DNA from: Strix aluco
Taxonomy: Eukaryota > Chordata > Aves > Strigiformes > Strigidae
DNA length: 64,000 nt
Direction of reading: 5' to 3'
Assembly: GCF_031877795.1 (NCBI RefSeq)
Contig: NC_133932.1
Location: forward strand, 78,605,937-78,669,936
In this document: positions 38,401-48,302 of the stretch, piece by piece
Layout of the letters: every line of letters starts with the position of its first letter
How positions within the stretch are numbered: position 1 is the stretch's first letter
The notes under the pieces: model-generated
The model's input: only the letters and a program-made list of their open reading frames with translations
What the model was told of the DNA's origin: nothing
Databases searched by the model: none
Position numbers and translations under genes: made by a program

Positions 38401-40460
38401 CGTTTTTAGTGTCTGCATGAGCACAGAGCTCGAGGGACAGGATGGATTGTACAGGGGGCATTTGACTACACAGAGAAAGTCCCGGGCATGAATTTGCATC
38501 ACAAAACACCCTGTCCAGTGTCTCAAGTGCTGGTGATGGCAAACCCACCCGAGGTGTTGTGGGCACCTGGCTGGAAGGCGATGGAATTTTTCCCAGCTTC
38601 ATCCCAGATTTATTTCCTTTATGGTGTTAATCTGTGGAGATAAAACTCTCATGTGAGAGAGCATAATGAGGGCAGACAGGAGCCTTTCATGGGCAAAGTG
38701 TCAGCTCTTCCACCATCAGTGCCACATGGCCCCTGACTTCAGGGTGACCAGTATTTATTTCAGCCGCAGCTGTATTTTATGCAGTGCACTAGGGAAATGA
38801 AAGGATAGTGCTGGATCTGCTCACCGATGTGGGCTCAGGATTTCTGTAGGAAAAGCACTTCTGTGATGTTATATCCATCAGGCATTCTCATGGTCATGAT
38901 GAAACAGCTCAAGAACATTTGAGCCCCACACAAGTTTGATGAGTTTAACTCTTGACAGATGTGCATGTAGAAAATTCCCATCTTACTAAGGAATATTTTA
39001 ATAATTTACTCAGCAGTTATTCTCTCATTAGTAGACCTTTCTCTTCCTGCTATATAAATCCCCAAGTGACAAAAGTGTCTCCATTAACAGATGGTTGTTA
39101 GCAAATTTTCCCTATTACTCTTGCTAGGTACCTTCAATTTGTAGTAATTCATGGCAATACCATTCAATGTGTAATTTCCATACAAATGACTCACTGTACA
39201 TGAGTACACAGATCAGTATTGAGTTTAATGCCACTATGTTGTAAAACATTGTAAATATTATGCAATTAAAGAATTGGTTGAGCTTTCCTAGCTTGGAGGC
39301 AAATTTAAGTTTAGCTTTACTGTAATCTGAAACTTGCCATTTCTTGTTCTCAGTATTTTTCAGTAGTACCCTGAATGTCCTGTGATGGGAATTTCCTAGT
39401 TTATTAGGAGTTTCTAGGAGGGGGAAAAAAAGAAAACAAGCATGATCATCACACCACCACCAAAAAAACCCCTAAAACCAATTTAAAAAGCATAAAGTCC
39501 TCTTGGGATTTGAAAACCCCAGTGGTCTCCAGTAAATAGCCGCTGTGGGGAAGGCCATCCCGCTGGCCACAGGGCAGGCTGCACTTCTGCAAACATTTTG
39601 GGAAGTGCTGGGGAGGAAAGTAGTCTCTCTCCGCTGCAAGATGCGCTGGTTACCCACACTCGGGTCCCCCTCCCCGGCAGCACCGGGCTGTGGTCAGGGC
39701 TGCCCTGCTCGCAGGGGCTCCCCAGCCACGCCAGGCCTGGCCAGTCACCCCACGTGGGGCCGTGGGGTAAATCAGAGCCCTTCACTGCCCAGCACCCTGC
39801 AGGGACAGAGCCTGCCCCGACAGCTCCAGCTGAGACGAGGGGCTTTGCCCTACATTCACCGCACAATATATCATCCTATTAATGAAAATATTTTTCCACT
39901 AAGGGCAAATTGTCTTGTTTCACTCAGGTGAGCCCCTGCCTCAAGGAGCCGTGCCTGATGGCCTCTCCGTGTGTGTACGGAAGGCAAATCTGGGCTTCAC
40001 CACAGCCTGGGGAGCCACGCACAGCGTGGCTTGCGCTGGCCACGGGCACAGTAAACTCCACGGGAGATTTGTCCTGACTTGATGGGAAAGGTGCCGTGGT
40101 CCCACAGCGCTGCCATGGCCATGTGTATGTGGCCGGGGTGAACCCTCTGGACTGCGCGTGAAGCAGAGCTCAGGCTGTTTTCATTGTTCAGTTGCATTTT
40201 GCATCCTTGCAGAAATTTTCAGATTAAAACCCAAAGTCGGCTCAGATGTCGGGAGCGATTGCTGCGCAGGTACAGTCATTTATCTTCTCCAGCACAGCCG
40301 CTACTGAGAATAACCCCCGCTGCAGCAAAATGCCTCTCACACACCGAGAAAAAAAAAAAAAAAACCCAACACACAGAAAGAACACACATTTTTACTAAAC
40401 CTAAGAGAGAAAAAGAAAAAAGGAAAAAAACCCAAACCAACACAACCAACAAAAACCCCA
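35413..40460. other. Intergenic, no recognised gene
   Basis: Five kilobases upstream of the GPCR promoter. The GC content is mixed, with a GC-richer patch near 37.2-38.3 kb where overlapping frames appear on both strands. None is recognisable. An A15 tract lies near 40349-40364. Confidence 0.55.
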
Positions 40461-40579
40461 GACCTCAGGGTGCTTTTATAACGTGAGCGAATCCCGAGGC
40501 GCTCACACGGCCGGCAGCCCGAGAACCGGGCGCGGGCAGGGAGGCTCCGCGCCCGCCGCCCCCCGCCCAGCACCGGGCG

Positions 40580-40620
40580 GGAGGAGGAGGAGGAGGAAGA
40601 GGAGGAGGAGGAGGAGGAGG
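40580..40620 (+). repeat. (GGA)n purine tract
   Basis: About thirteen GGA units with one GAA interruption, inside the receptor CpG island. Confidence 0.9.
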
Positions 40621-40639
40621 CGGCACCGCCGCTCCCAGG

Positions 40640-40836
40640 TTGGAGCCCCTGATTTCTCTTTCGTGCCTGTCAGCGTGCCTGTGAGCATCGCAGCCCCTCG
40701 GGTGTCCCCGCCGTCGGGGGCGGGAAGCAGCGCGGTGCCCGGGACGCCCCGTCGGTCCCGTCCCGCCCCGCGGCTGGTGCGCGCCCGCGGAGCGGAGCCC
40801 GGCGGCGGGAGGCGGCCCCGAGGGCGGCAGCGAGAG
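40640..40836 (+). other. Probable non-coding first exon of the GPR183-like gene
   Basis: A good donor, CGAGAG|GTGAGC, sits at 40836/40837 inside the CpG island. A matching acceptor, TTCTTATTCCAAAG|GAG, sits at 41636/41637, 32 bp before the receptor ATG. This copies the two-exon arrangement of mammalian GPR183, a short 5' UTR exon plus one coding exon. The transcription start is not visible, so the left boundary is arbitrary. Confidence 0.4.
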
Positions 40837-41220
40837 GTGAGCGGGGGGTGCTGGGGGGCGGCGGCCGCCCCGGCTGGACCCGCGGCCGGGCCGGGCGGGG
40901 GGGCGCAGCCCGGGGGCTGCTGCAGCCCCGCGGGGCGGGGGGAGTGTCCCTGTCCCCGGGCCGGCGGGGGGCGCGGACCCGTGGCCCAAGGCAGGGCGAG
41001 CGGCGGGAGGGCGTGCGGGGCGCCGGGGTTTCGTGCTGGGGTGTTCCCCGCTCCCCGCTTCGGACGGGCATGGGGCGCGGGGCTTTCGGGGAAGGCTCGG
41101 ATTTTTTCCCCTCTTTGAATTCAGTTTTGTTTCTGCTCCGGTCCCAGACCGAGGGTTGCAAAGGTGCTCCTTGTCACCTCTGCCCGGCGCCCCCCCCCCC
41201 AGCCACACCACTCCCCCCGA

Positions 41221-41243
41221 CCCCCCCCCCCCCCCCCCCCCCC
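41221..41243 (+). repeat. C23 homopolymer
   Basis: Twenty-three consecutive C residues in the presumed intron of the receptor gene, preceded by a C11 run at 41190-41200. Such tracts are hard to sequence, so the length is uncertain. Confidence 0.85.
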
Positions 41244-41668
41244 ACTTTCTGGGCATTTTCTCAATGAAACTCCCCACTCCCCCTGCGGTGATGAATAAAT
41301 GACATCGCTGCCACCAGATGAGTCTGGGACCTTGTTTGTGTGACAGGTGATTCCCCCTCCCAGCCCCCTGCCCTTTCTGGTATTGATTGGACTTGCAAAA
41401 AAACAAAAATAAGAGGAGCGGGTGGCAAGAAGAAGACAATGAGTCACAGCCTTTGTTGAGACGCTCGCACCGAAATCACAAAAGATGTGTTTTTCCAAAT
41501 GACTCGAGCTGTGTGCTGCCATGGGGGTGGCAGGGAGCAGGGGACAGGCTTTTTGCTTCGTGGCAAGGGCCAGCCCTATGGGTGCCGCTCCCATTATCAA
41601 TAAGCTGCAAGTTTCATGTCTGTTCTTATTCCAAAGGAGAGGGCAAGAGCTCGTGAGGCACCGCGGAA

Positions 41669-42727
41669 ATGGCTGTTGCGGAGGACGTGTTCCCGCCCGC
41701 CAACCTCACCTCCAGCAACCAGAGCAGCTGCAACGTGCACAACCACCACTTCTCCGCCAAAGTCACCTTCTCCCTCTTCTACACCGCCCTGCTGGTGTTC
41801 GGTGCCTGCGGGAACATCCTGGCCCTCTGCATCACTTTCCAGCGCAGGAAGAAGAAACTCAACTCCACTGACCTCTACCTGGTGAACCTGGCCCTCTCCG
41901 ACGCCCTCTTTACCCTGGCATTGCCGGGCAGGATCGCCTACTACATCCTGGAGTTCGACTGGCCCTTTGGGGACTGGTTCTGCCGGGCCACAGCCTTCAT
42001 TTTCTACATGAACACGTATGTGGGCATCTACTTCATGACCTGCGTAAGTGTGGACCGCTACATCGCCGTGGTGCGCACCAGGCACCCCGGCAGGATCCGG
42101 AAGATGAGCCGTGCCCGGGGAGTCTGCGTCCTCATCTGGTCCTTGGTGTTCCTGCAGACAGCGCCGCTGCTTCTGCGGCCCATGACGCGGAGGATGGGGG
42201 ACAAGCTGACGTGCATGGAGTACTTCAACTTCGAGGAGATTCCCAAGCTGCCCTACCTGCTCCTGGGGGCCTGCGTAGTTGGCTTCTTCCTGCCCGTGGG
42301 CATCATCTTGGTGTGCTACGTGAGGATCAACCTCAAGCTCTGCCAGACGGCCAAGGAGAACCCGCTGACGGTGAAGAACGGGCATCACCGCCGGGCCTTC
42401 ACTGTCATACTGGTGGTGCTGCTGGCCGTCCTGCTCTGCTTCAGTCCCTACCACCTCAACATCGTCCAGTTCATGGTCAGGAAGATCCTCTACCAGCCAT
42501 CCTGCCACGAGCAGCAAGCCTTCAAGATGTCCCTGCAAGTCACTGTGGCATTCATGAACCTCAACTGCTGCATCGACCCCATCATCTACTTCTTTGCTTT
42601 CCGGGGCTACAAGCGGAGGCTGCTCCGCATCTTCAGGAACAGCGGCTCAATGGCCACCTCCTCCACTGCCAAGACCCCCTCTGACAGCAACAGCAACAGC
42701 CAGCCGCATGGCTCCATCTCTGTCTAG
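41669..42727 (+). CDS. GPR183-like (EBI2-like) class A G protein-coupled receptor
   Basis: An intact single-exon frame of 352 residues. An in-frame TGA at 41654 fixes the ATG. The N-terminus has two N-glycosylation sequons (N12-L-T, N17-Q-S). Seven hydrophobic helices follow. Landmarks are GN in helix 1 (48-49), LALSD in helix 2 (D78), cysteines 105 and 182 for the conserved disulfide, DRY at 129-131, CFSPY in helix 6 (257-261) and DPIIY in helix 7 (303-307). The C-tail is rich in serine. Best resemblance is to human GPR183 (361 aa): TCMEY.NFEE, LLLGAC, TAK.NPLT and GYKR are shared. GPR183 binds 7alpha,25-dihydroxycholesterol and guides B cells and dendritic cells. Third-position GC is very high, unlike the AT-rich flanks. 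Location outside UBAC2 suggests a paralog, so no symbol is given. Other purinergic-like receptors are less likely. Confidence 0.93.
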   Translation: MAVAEDVFPPANLTSSNQSSCNVHNHHFSAKVTFSLFYTALLVFGACGNILALCITFQRRKKKLNSTDLYLVNLALSDALFTLALPGRIAYYILEFDWPFGDWFCRATAFIFYMNTYVGIYFMTCVSVDRYIAVVRTRHPGRIRKMSRARGVCVLIWSLVFLQTAPLLLRPMTRRMGDKLTCMEYFNFEEIPKLPYLLLGACVVGFFLPVGIILVCYVRINLKLCQTAKENPLTVKNGHHRRAFTVILVVLLAVLLCFSPYHLNIVQFMVRKILYQPSCHEQQAFKMSLQVTVAFMNLNCCIDPIIYFFAFRGYKRRLLRIFRNSGSMATSSTAKTPSDSNSNSQPHGSISV

Positions 42728-43900
42728 TGGCACAATCCCCTTCCTTTCGCTCTGGCCTGCAGCTTATGGACCATCCCCGATGGCGGGAGCCGGAGCTGGG
42801 CTGCAGAGCAGGACCAGCACCTCTGACAGGCTGCCTTGCTCCCCTGCCTGGAGCCAGGGCTCTCGCAAAGCCAGCCTGGCCAGGACACAGCCCTACCTGG
42901 CTCTGCACACCTGGCTCTGTGCTCACCACTGCTGGATCCACCATCCTGGAGCACAGAGTGGCCCATTTTCATCCCAACCACAGAGGAGGCAGCTCGTGCA
43001 ACCACACTGGCTGGCAACCACAACTGGGGGTTTTCCAGCGCTGCACTGCGCCGCCCTCCCATGCCTGTTCTGTGTCCTCTGCGGGGCTGGTGGCTGCTGG
43101 TAACCACCAAGGCTGTCCCTGCCTCTCTGCCCCCTTCCCCTGCGCTGCCCCCGGAGTGCTGGGGCAGCATCCCTGCAGGCCTCGGGGCAGCCAGCATGGA
43201 GCACACAGACTCAGGGCATTTCAGGAAAAAGCTGAGATGTTACTTCTGTGCAGAAAGTCACCTACAGCTCTTTCCCCACACCCACAAACAGCAGCTCCGC
43301 TCTCCCCCTGCCTGGTGTCCCGCTCTTGCACCCAGGTGCTGCACGGGGTGAGTGGTAAGCGCGGGGCACGTGGGAGCTGCTGGAAAAGCCCTTCTTCAAG
43401 GGAGAGGGTTGAGGACGTGAATCTACAGAGCTCCTGGGAGTGCTGCTGCCTTCCCCAGGGTGCCCTCCCTCGCAGCTGACGGCGCTGTGGTCGCCCCACA
43501 GCGCCCCAGGACCCGCTGCCAGGAAGGGGATGCCAGGGCTGGGCTGGCTCACAGCTTGGCTGTAAGGCTGCGAACCCACGCTGGGGGTGCTCATCTGGGA
43601 AACCGTCCCACCCCTCCTTAACTTGAAGGGAGTGGAGGAAAAGGGACAAGGGGACGAGGACTGAGGGTGGCCTTATATGACCTTGACTGACCTTTGCTTG
43701 AACCCAGTGCCCTGATAAGTCCAAGAGCCTTGCTAAAGGCAGGTTACGTGTGACTTGCCAGAGCGAGAGGAGGAGCCCTGAGACGTCGGGTTCCCATCGG
43801 TGTTTAAACCAGTGTGATGAGGAGAAAGTCGGCAGGAGCAGGGACTTCCTCAGCTCTTTTCTGAAGTCACTGGACTACAATAAAAAAACACACATAGGAT
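42728..43900 (+). other. Probable 3' UTR of the GPR183-like gene
   Basis: GC-rich sequence directly after the stop codon, gradually falling in GC content. The first AATAAA on the plus strand that I find is at 43879-43884. Open frames of up to 250 codons in this stretch (for example 42727-43479) carry no recognisable domain and reflect high GC. Confidence 0.5.
43879..43884 (+). terminator. Candidate polyadenylation signal
   Basis: AATAAA about 1.15 kb after the receptor stop codon. A TTTATT at 43989-43994 provides an AATAAA on the opposite strand about 100 bp away, so a minus-strand transcript could also end here. Confidence 0.45.
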
Positions 43901-44454
43901 TTCACAGTTCCTGGGATGGCTGGTCTTCTCTTTGAGGCTGGAAGGGACAGAGACAGGCACAGAGACATGAAGAGGAAAAAAAAGCATCTTTATTTTGCTG
44001 AAAAGTAAACCTAAAGAAGTCTGATGAACATACACTTTTGATTAATACAAATCATTCTTTAAGGTAATAACCTTTCTTTATAGCTAGAAAGTTAATAATA
44101 GTCACATGCAGCCATTTAATGTTTTAAATGAGCATGAATGAGCTTTTGGACAATGGTTTTACTTAGGGTACAGGTAACTGTAGCATCCTGAAGGCTAAGG
44201 TGGATGCCTAAAATAATTCAGGTGGGAAAGGGACTCCAGTAGGTCCTTTTAGGAGGCAAACTGAGCCCTCCTCAAAGCAGGTCTAACCTCAGTGCTGACC
44301 TGCAGAGAGCCTGTGTCCTAAAAAGCATGTTACAACGGGCAAGGAAGAACTGGTATGCAATAATATAAGGATTTCAGTGGTCTGAACACCCTAAAGGAGC
44401 TCGGCTAGGCTGATAGTTGCTGTGCAGTTATGCTGCCCTATTAACTTGTTAAAG

Positions 44455-44860
44455 AAGTGTTGTCTGGAAGGGACCTCTCTGCAACACCTCATCCAACAGC
44501 CTGCTCGGAGCAGGACCGTGGCTGGCACAATGTCAGGCTGGCCACGGCTTCGTCTAGCCAGGGCTTGGAAACTCCCAGCAAGGCAGCTCCTCCCGCCGAG
44601 GTGACGGCTCCTGTGCTGCATCGCCCCACTGCCCAGTGGGAACCTCCCCATCCACAGCTGGTGGCTGTTGCCCCTAACATCACCTACTTGTGCTAAGAAG
44701 AGTTCCCCTATGACTGTGGCGGGGGCTGCCAGGAGAGGAGTGGTACGTAGCTCTTGGTCTCAGCGAGCCTCCGCATGAACACATGAGCACAGGTCTGCAG
44801 CGGTGGCCAACCTTTCTTCTCAAGACCAAGGCGTAGAGATGTTCTGCCAGGCTGGAGCCT
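44455..44860 (-). mobile_element. Old CR1 LINE fragment, minus strand
   Basis: Diverged CR1 3' region. The plus strand shows ctggaagggacctct, catccaacagcctgctcggagcagga and gcttggaaactccca, which are the inverse of the usual CR1 tail phrases, followed by looser similarity. It is more decayed than the other copies and the right boundary is uncertain. Confidence 0.6.
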
Positions 44861-45229
44861 ACAGCTGAGGCAAATCTGTGCTGAAGCCTTCTCTGGAAAA
44901 GGCGGAGTATAAACATAGCCTCGTTCCCTCCTTGTTGGGCTCTGTTTTTCTCCAAAGTGTTTTATTACCAAAGGTATCCCCACCTTTCATCCTCTTGCTG
45001 CCATTAAGAGCCTTTGGAGAAGGAAATAAGTGCACAGCTGTGTGTAGTGCTGCAAAATGGCAGCAGGCAGGAGGGATCCTGCCTCTCTCCTCTGGGCTGA
45101 CACCAGCCTGGGGCCCTTTGCTTTGGAGAGAGCTGAAGGGCACCCAAGAGCTGGAGAAGGAAGGGACTTGGGCAGGACGGGTCAGGAGAGCCTGGGCAAA
45201 GGAGAACTGCCTAAGGAATCCCGTATCAC
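44861..45229. other. Intergenic, nothing recognised
   Basis: Unique sequence between an old CR1 fragment and the third CpG island. No gene or repeat was seen. Confidence 0.5.
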
Positions 45230-45700
45230 CCGAGAGCAGCTCACCCAGCCGGCGGCGCGCCCTGCCTGCTGGGGAACGGAGCGTTTCACCGAAATCGAAG
45301 AGAAACCATACAGAGCGTTTTGTCTAAAGGCACAATAACAATTTTTCCACGCTTCATCCGTCCGCCGGATCCGAGCTCCCCGCACGCCGCTTGCGTTAAC
45401 CAGCTCCCGCCCGGCGCCACGCGTGTTCCCCGCTCCCCGCTTTGCCCCACGGGCGACCCCCCCCCCACCCCCCCGCGACAGCCATCGCTCCCCGTTTGGC
45501 TCCCGGCTCCCCTCGGCCGTACCCCCGGACACCAGAACGCCCCTGAAGGCCCCCCCCCGGCTGCTGCCCAGGGTGGGTGGGACACTCGGGGGATGGAGGG
45601 GGGGGAAGCGCCTGCGGGGCGCAGCGGGCGGGGCGCTCCGCGCAGCGCAGCCTCCGCAGTGAGGAGAGGGGCAACGCCGGTTCCCGCCGAAAGAGGGAGT
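45230..45700. promoter_or_regulatory. Orphan CpG island
   Basis: A GC- and CpG-rich block with sharp edges, about 2.5 kb downstream of the receptor and 6 kb from the UBAC2 3' end. It contains an E2F-type TTCCCGCC at 45681-45688 and several C- and G-runs. No recognised coding exon starts here. An AATAAA at 46546-46551 lies about 0.9 kb downstream on the plus strand, so a short unannotated transcript is possible. It could instead be a distal promoter or enhancer of a neighbouring gene. Confidence 0.6.
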
Positions 45701-47773
45701 TGAAACCTTTACTCGGGGTTAAAAATACGCCCACGAATCTGAAGGAAAAAAAAAAAAAAAAAAGATGCGGCTGGTGCTCACCCCCCACGCGTCTCCTGCC
45801 ACGCAGGGACGTGGTGCATGTAATAAGTAGGATGGTTGTGAAGCGTATGGCAAACACCCTGGGCTCCCCGGTGGCTTTCCATGTGGGGAGGCACTACTGC
45901 AGCCTGCAGGTGCTTCTTGCTTCAGCCCAGGCTGCAGTCTGTAGCCGCACTGTCTGCTAAGAAAGGAAAATTGCATTTTTTTCTGAGGGCAGTGAGTACG
46001 CTTTGTGCAGTCACACTACCAGCCCTGTGTGCGGTTGTACCGATTATATATGTACATGGTGCAAACGGAGATTTTCTTGGCAAACTCAGGCTGTGACCCT
46101 TGTAGCTCAAAGGCCCTTGTGACCCAAAGCCCTCTAACAGTGGATTTCAGGTATCTCCTGAGCTTCTGCAGAAGGGTGACTAGGTCATGCAATCGAACAG
46201 AGTGCAGAACGCAGACAGGGTCTCTGCAGATGACCCGCCTGTCTGATGAGCTGTATCTTGATGGTAAAGAAGCGCAGGGAGCTCGAACAGCACCGCCTTT
46301 TTCCCTTAGCAGTGGTTCCCAACTTTATGCTTTCAGCTAAGAGCGTAGATTTCCAGGAGAGTGCTGGGGGACAACAGCTCTTGGTTGCAGTTACACATTA
46401 CCTGTTAGTAAACTCCCTGTGCTGTACAACAAACCTCTTCAGCCTGTGCTTTTAATTGTCCTGAACTGAAGCTATTGCATGTTGTGACATCCATCTATGT
46501 AAGCCAGTAAAATACTGTCATGTAAAAATGCACATATCTACTTAAAATAAAAGCTTCTCATGGCCAAGTAACAAGCCCCTCTGTGATTGCTTGAGCCAGG
46601 GGACGTGGGCAACTGTTTTCCTCTCAGAGGTGCACATGTGCCTCTCCCCTCTGCAGGCAAAGCAAACGCTCAGAAGCAGCGAGGGACAAGCCCAAGCTCT
46701 TGATCCACCTCCTTTATGCAGGACACTTGTATCCCCAGGAAGGTGGTGTGTGCTCTCCTGGCATGGGGATTTATAAAAAACCTTCGATGGGAAAAGCAGT
46801 GGGACCTGGGAGGAGCTGCGTCCTTTCTGGAGCAGGTGTCTCTGCAGCTGGGATGGGGTGCTGCAAGAGTTGGGTTGGCAGGACTAACTGTGCTTAGAAA
46901 CCCAGAAACATCAGCTTTCTCCCATACCGCCGTGACTCCAGGGTTTGTTTTGCTGCTGTGTTGCTGGGATCACACTGTTTTCTCTCTTGCTACATGCACC
47001 ATCTCATGCAAAACTGACCAAAGAAAACAAAGGGATTCCCCTATCGGACTCTGAAAAAAGGGTGGATTTTCAGTACAAGATTAGCCATCAATATTGTATA
47101 TTTGCATTTTTCACACAGAATCTATGTGAATTCTTTCAAAACTGAGCTAAGCGCAATGTGACATCCTGCCCCCTTTCTCTCAGCAGATCTTTTCTTTCTG
47201 TCCTCTGTAGCCTATTTTCTACTTTGCCCCTTTTCTCTATCAAGTCCCAGTTTTTGCTCAGTTTCACCTCCTCATCTCCCTCAAGTCCTCTCCTTTGCTA
47301 ATCTTAAATGACATGTATGGTCCCTACTTATCTCTGGTCAAAAGGCCAAATCCTGCTTTTGGTTCAGCAATGATCCTAGAATTTTTCATCCATTTTTAAA
47401 GTATGTATATTCCTCCTTTTTCCAGTGCTACCATTCAGGTTTAGAAACTCCCCTACAAACATGTGTGAGCCCACCTAACTTCTCGTTTCCTCTTAAAACT
47501 CTCCTTTGGCAAAAATGAAATGGCAAGAGCTAAACTACCAATTTGTTGAGATTCTTACCAGTCGCACCCATTCATCAGGTCGTACCGTGCCTCTGCTCCC
47601 ATCATCTGTTTCTTGTCTTATATTTGGACTGACAACTATTGGTAGCACGTACCCTCTTTGAGTTTCAGCTAAAAGTGGACTTTCTGTGGTCAAAGCATCC
47701 CTTTATATATGGAAACAGAGGAGGAATGTAATCCTACTAAAAATTAAACCAAACCCGGTACGTTTTAAGTAAA

Positions 47774-47836
47774 CACATATATACATATATATATATAAAA
47801 AAATGCATATATGTGTGCATATATATAAACACATGT
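47774..47836. repeat. TA-rich microsatellite
   Basis: Interrupted TATA/CATA units. Confidence 0.8.
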
Positions 47837-48232
47837 AGTGTTTGTGTGTTCATGTGACTCTCCTAATAGTATTTATACACATTTATATGAAATACTTATT
47901 ACTATGGCTAGTGAATTAAAGAAAGTTAATCTCACAGGTTTTTCTTGTGGAAGAAGACACACAAGAAACTAATTGCACAATGTATCAAAACCTGTGTTAG
48001 TTCAAATGAATACTGTGCATTTATTTCTCCTCAGATGCAGCTCCTCTACAACATGAGACTTGTAGTTCAGAGTGTTTTCAAATTTGGGTGCCTTTGCAAC
48101 TGTATATGTACTCCAAATACACACGTTTGAGAGATGGGAGTCTTTGAATACAGACTTTTAATTTTCTTCCACAAACTCTTAGCTCCAGTTAAATTAATCA
48201 AACCAATACATAAATATTCTCTCTCACTCTCT

Positions 48233-48302
48233 GTATATATACATATGCATACACACATATATATGCATATACATATACATATATATATACACACACACAA
48301 AC
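48233..48302. repeat. (TA)n/(CA)n compound microsatellite
   Basis: Alternating purine-pyrimidine tract of TATA, CATA and CACA units. Confidence 0.85.

Larger units (their letters stand above)
40460..41150 (+). promoter_or_regulatory. CpG island and probable promoter of the GPR183-like gene
   Basis: A dense CpG island begins abruptly after AT-rich sequence at about 40460. It carries a (GGA)n tract at 40580-40620 and many G-runs between 40840 and 40930 that could form G-quadruplexes. No TATA box was seen. It lies 0.5-1.2 kb upstream of the receptor start codon on the same strand, as expected for a promoter serving a non-coding first exon. The 324-codon minus-strand and 211-codon plus-strand frames here are GC artefacts. 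Confidence 0.7.

Noticed and set aside
40465-41439. 324-codon minus-strand frame
   Set aside because: It is a compositional frame through the (GGA)n and poly-C tracts of the receptor CpG island, with no domain.
41597-42538. 313-codon minus-strand frame
   Set aside because: Antisense shadow of the GPR183-like coding exon, caused by its high third-position GC.
42727-43724. Long frames on both strands after the receptor stop codon (up to 250 codons)
   Set aside because: GC-rich 3' flank with several overlapping frames and no recognisable protein.
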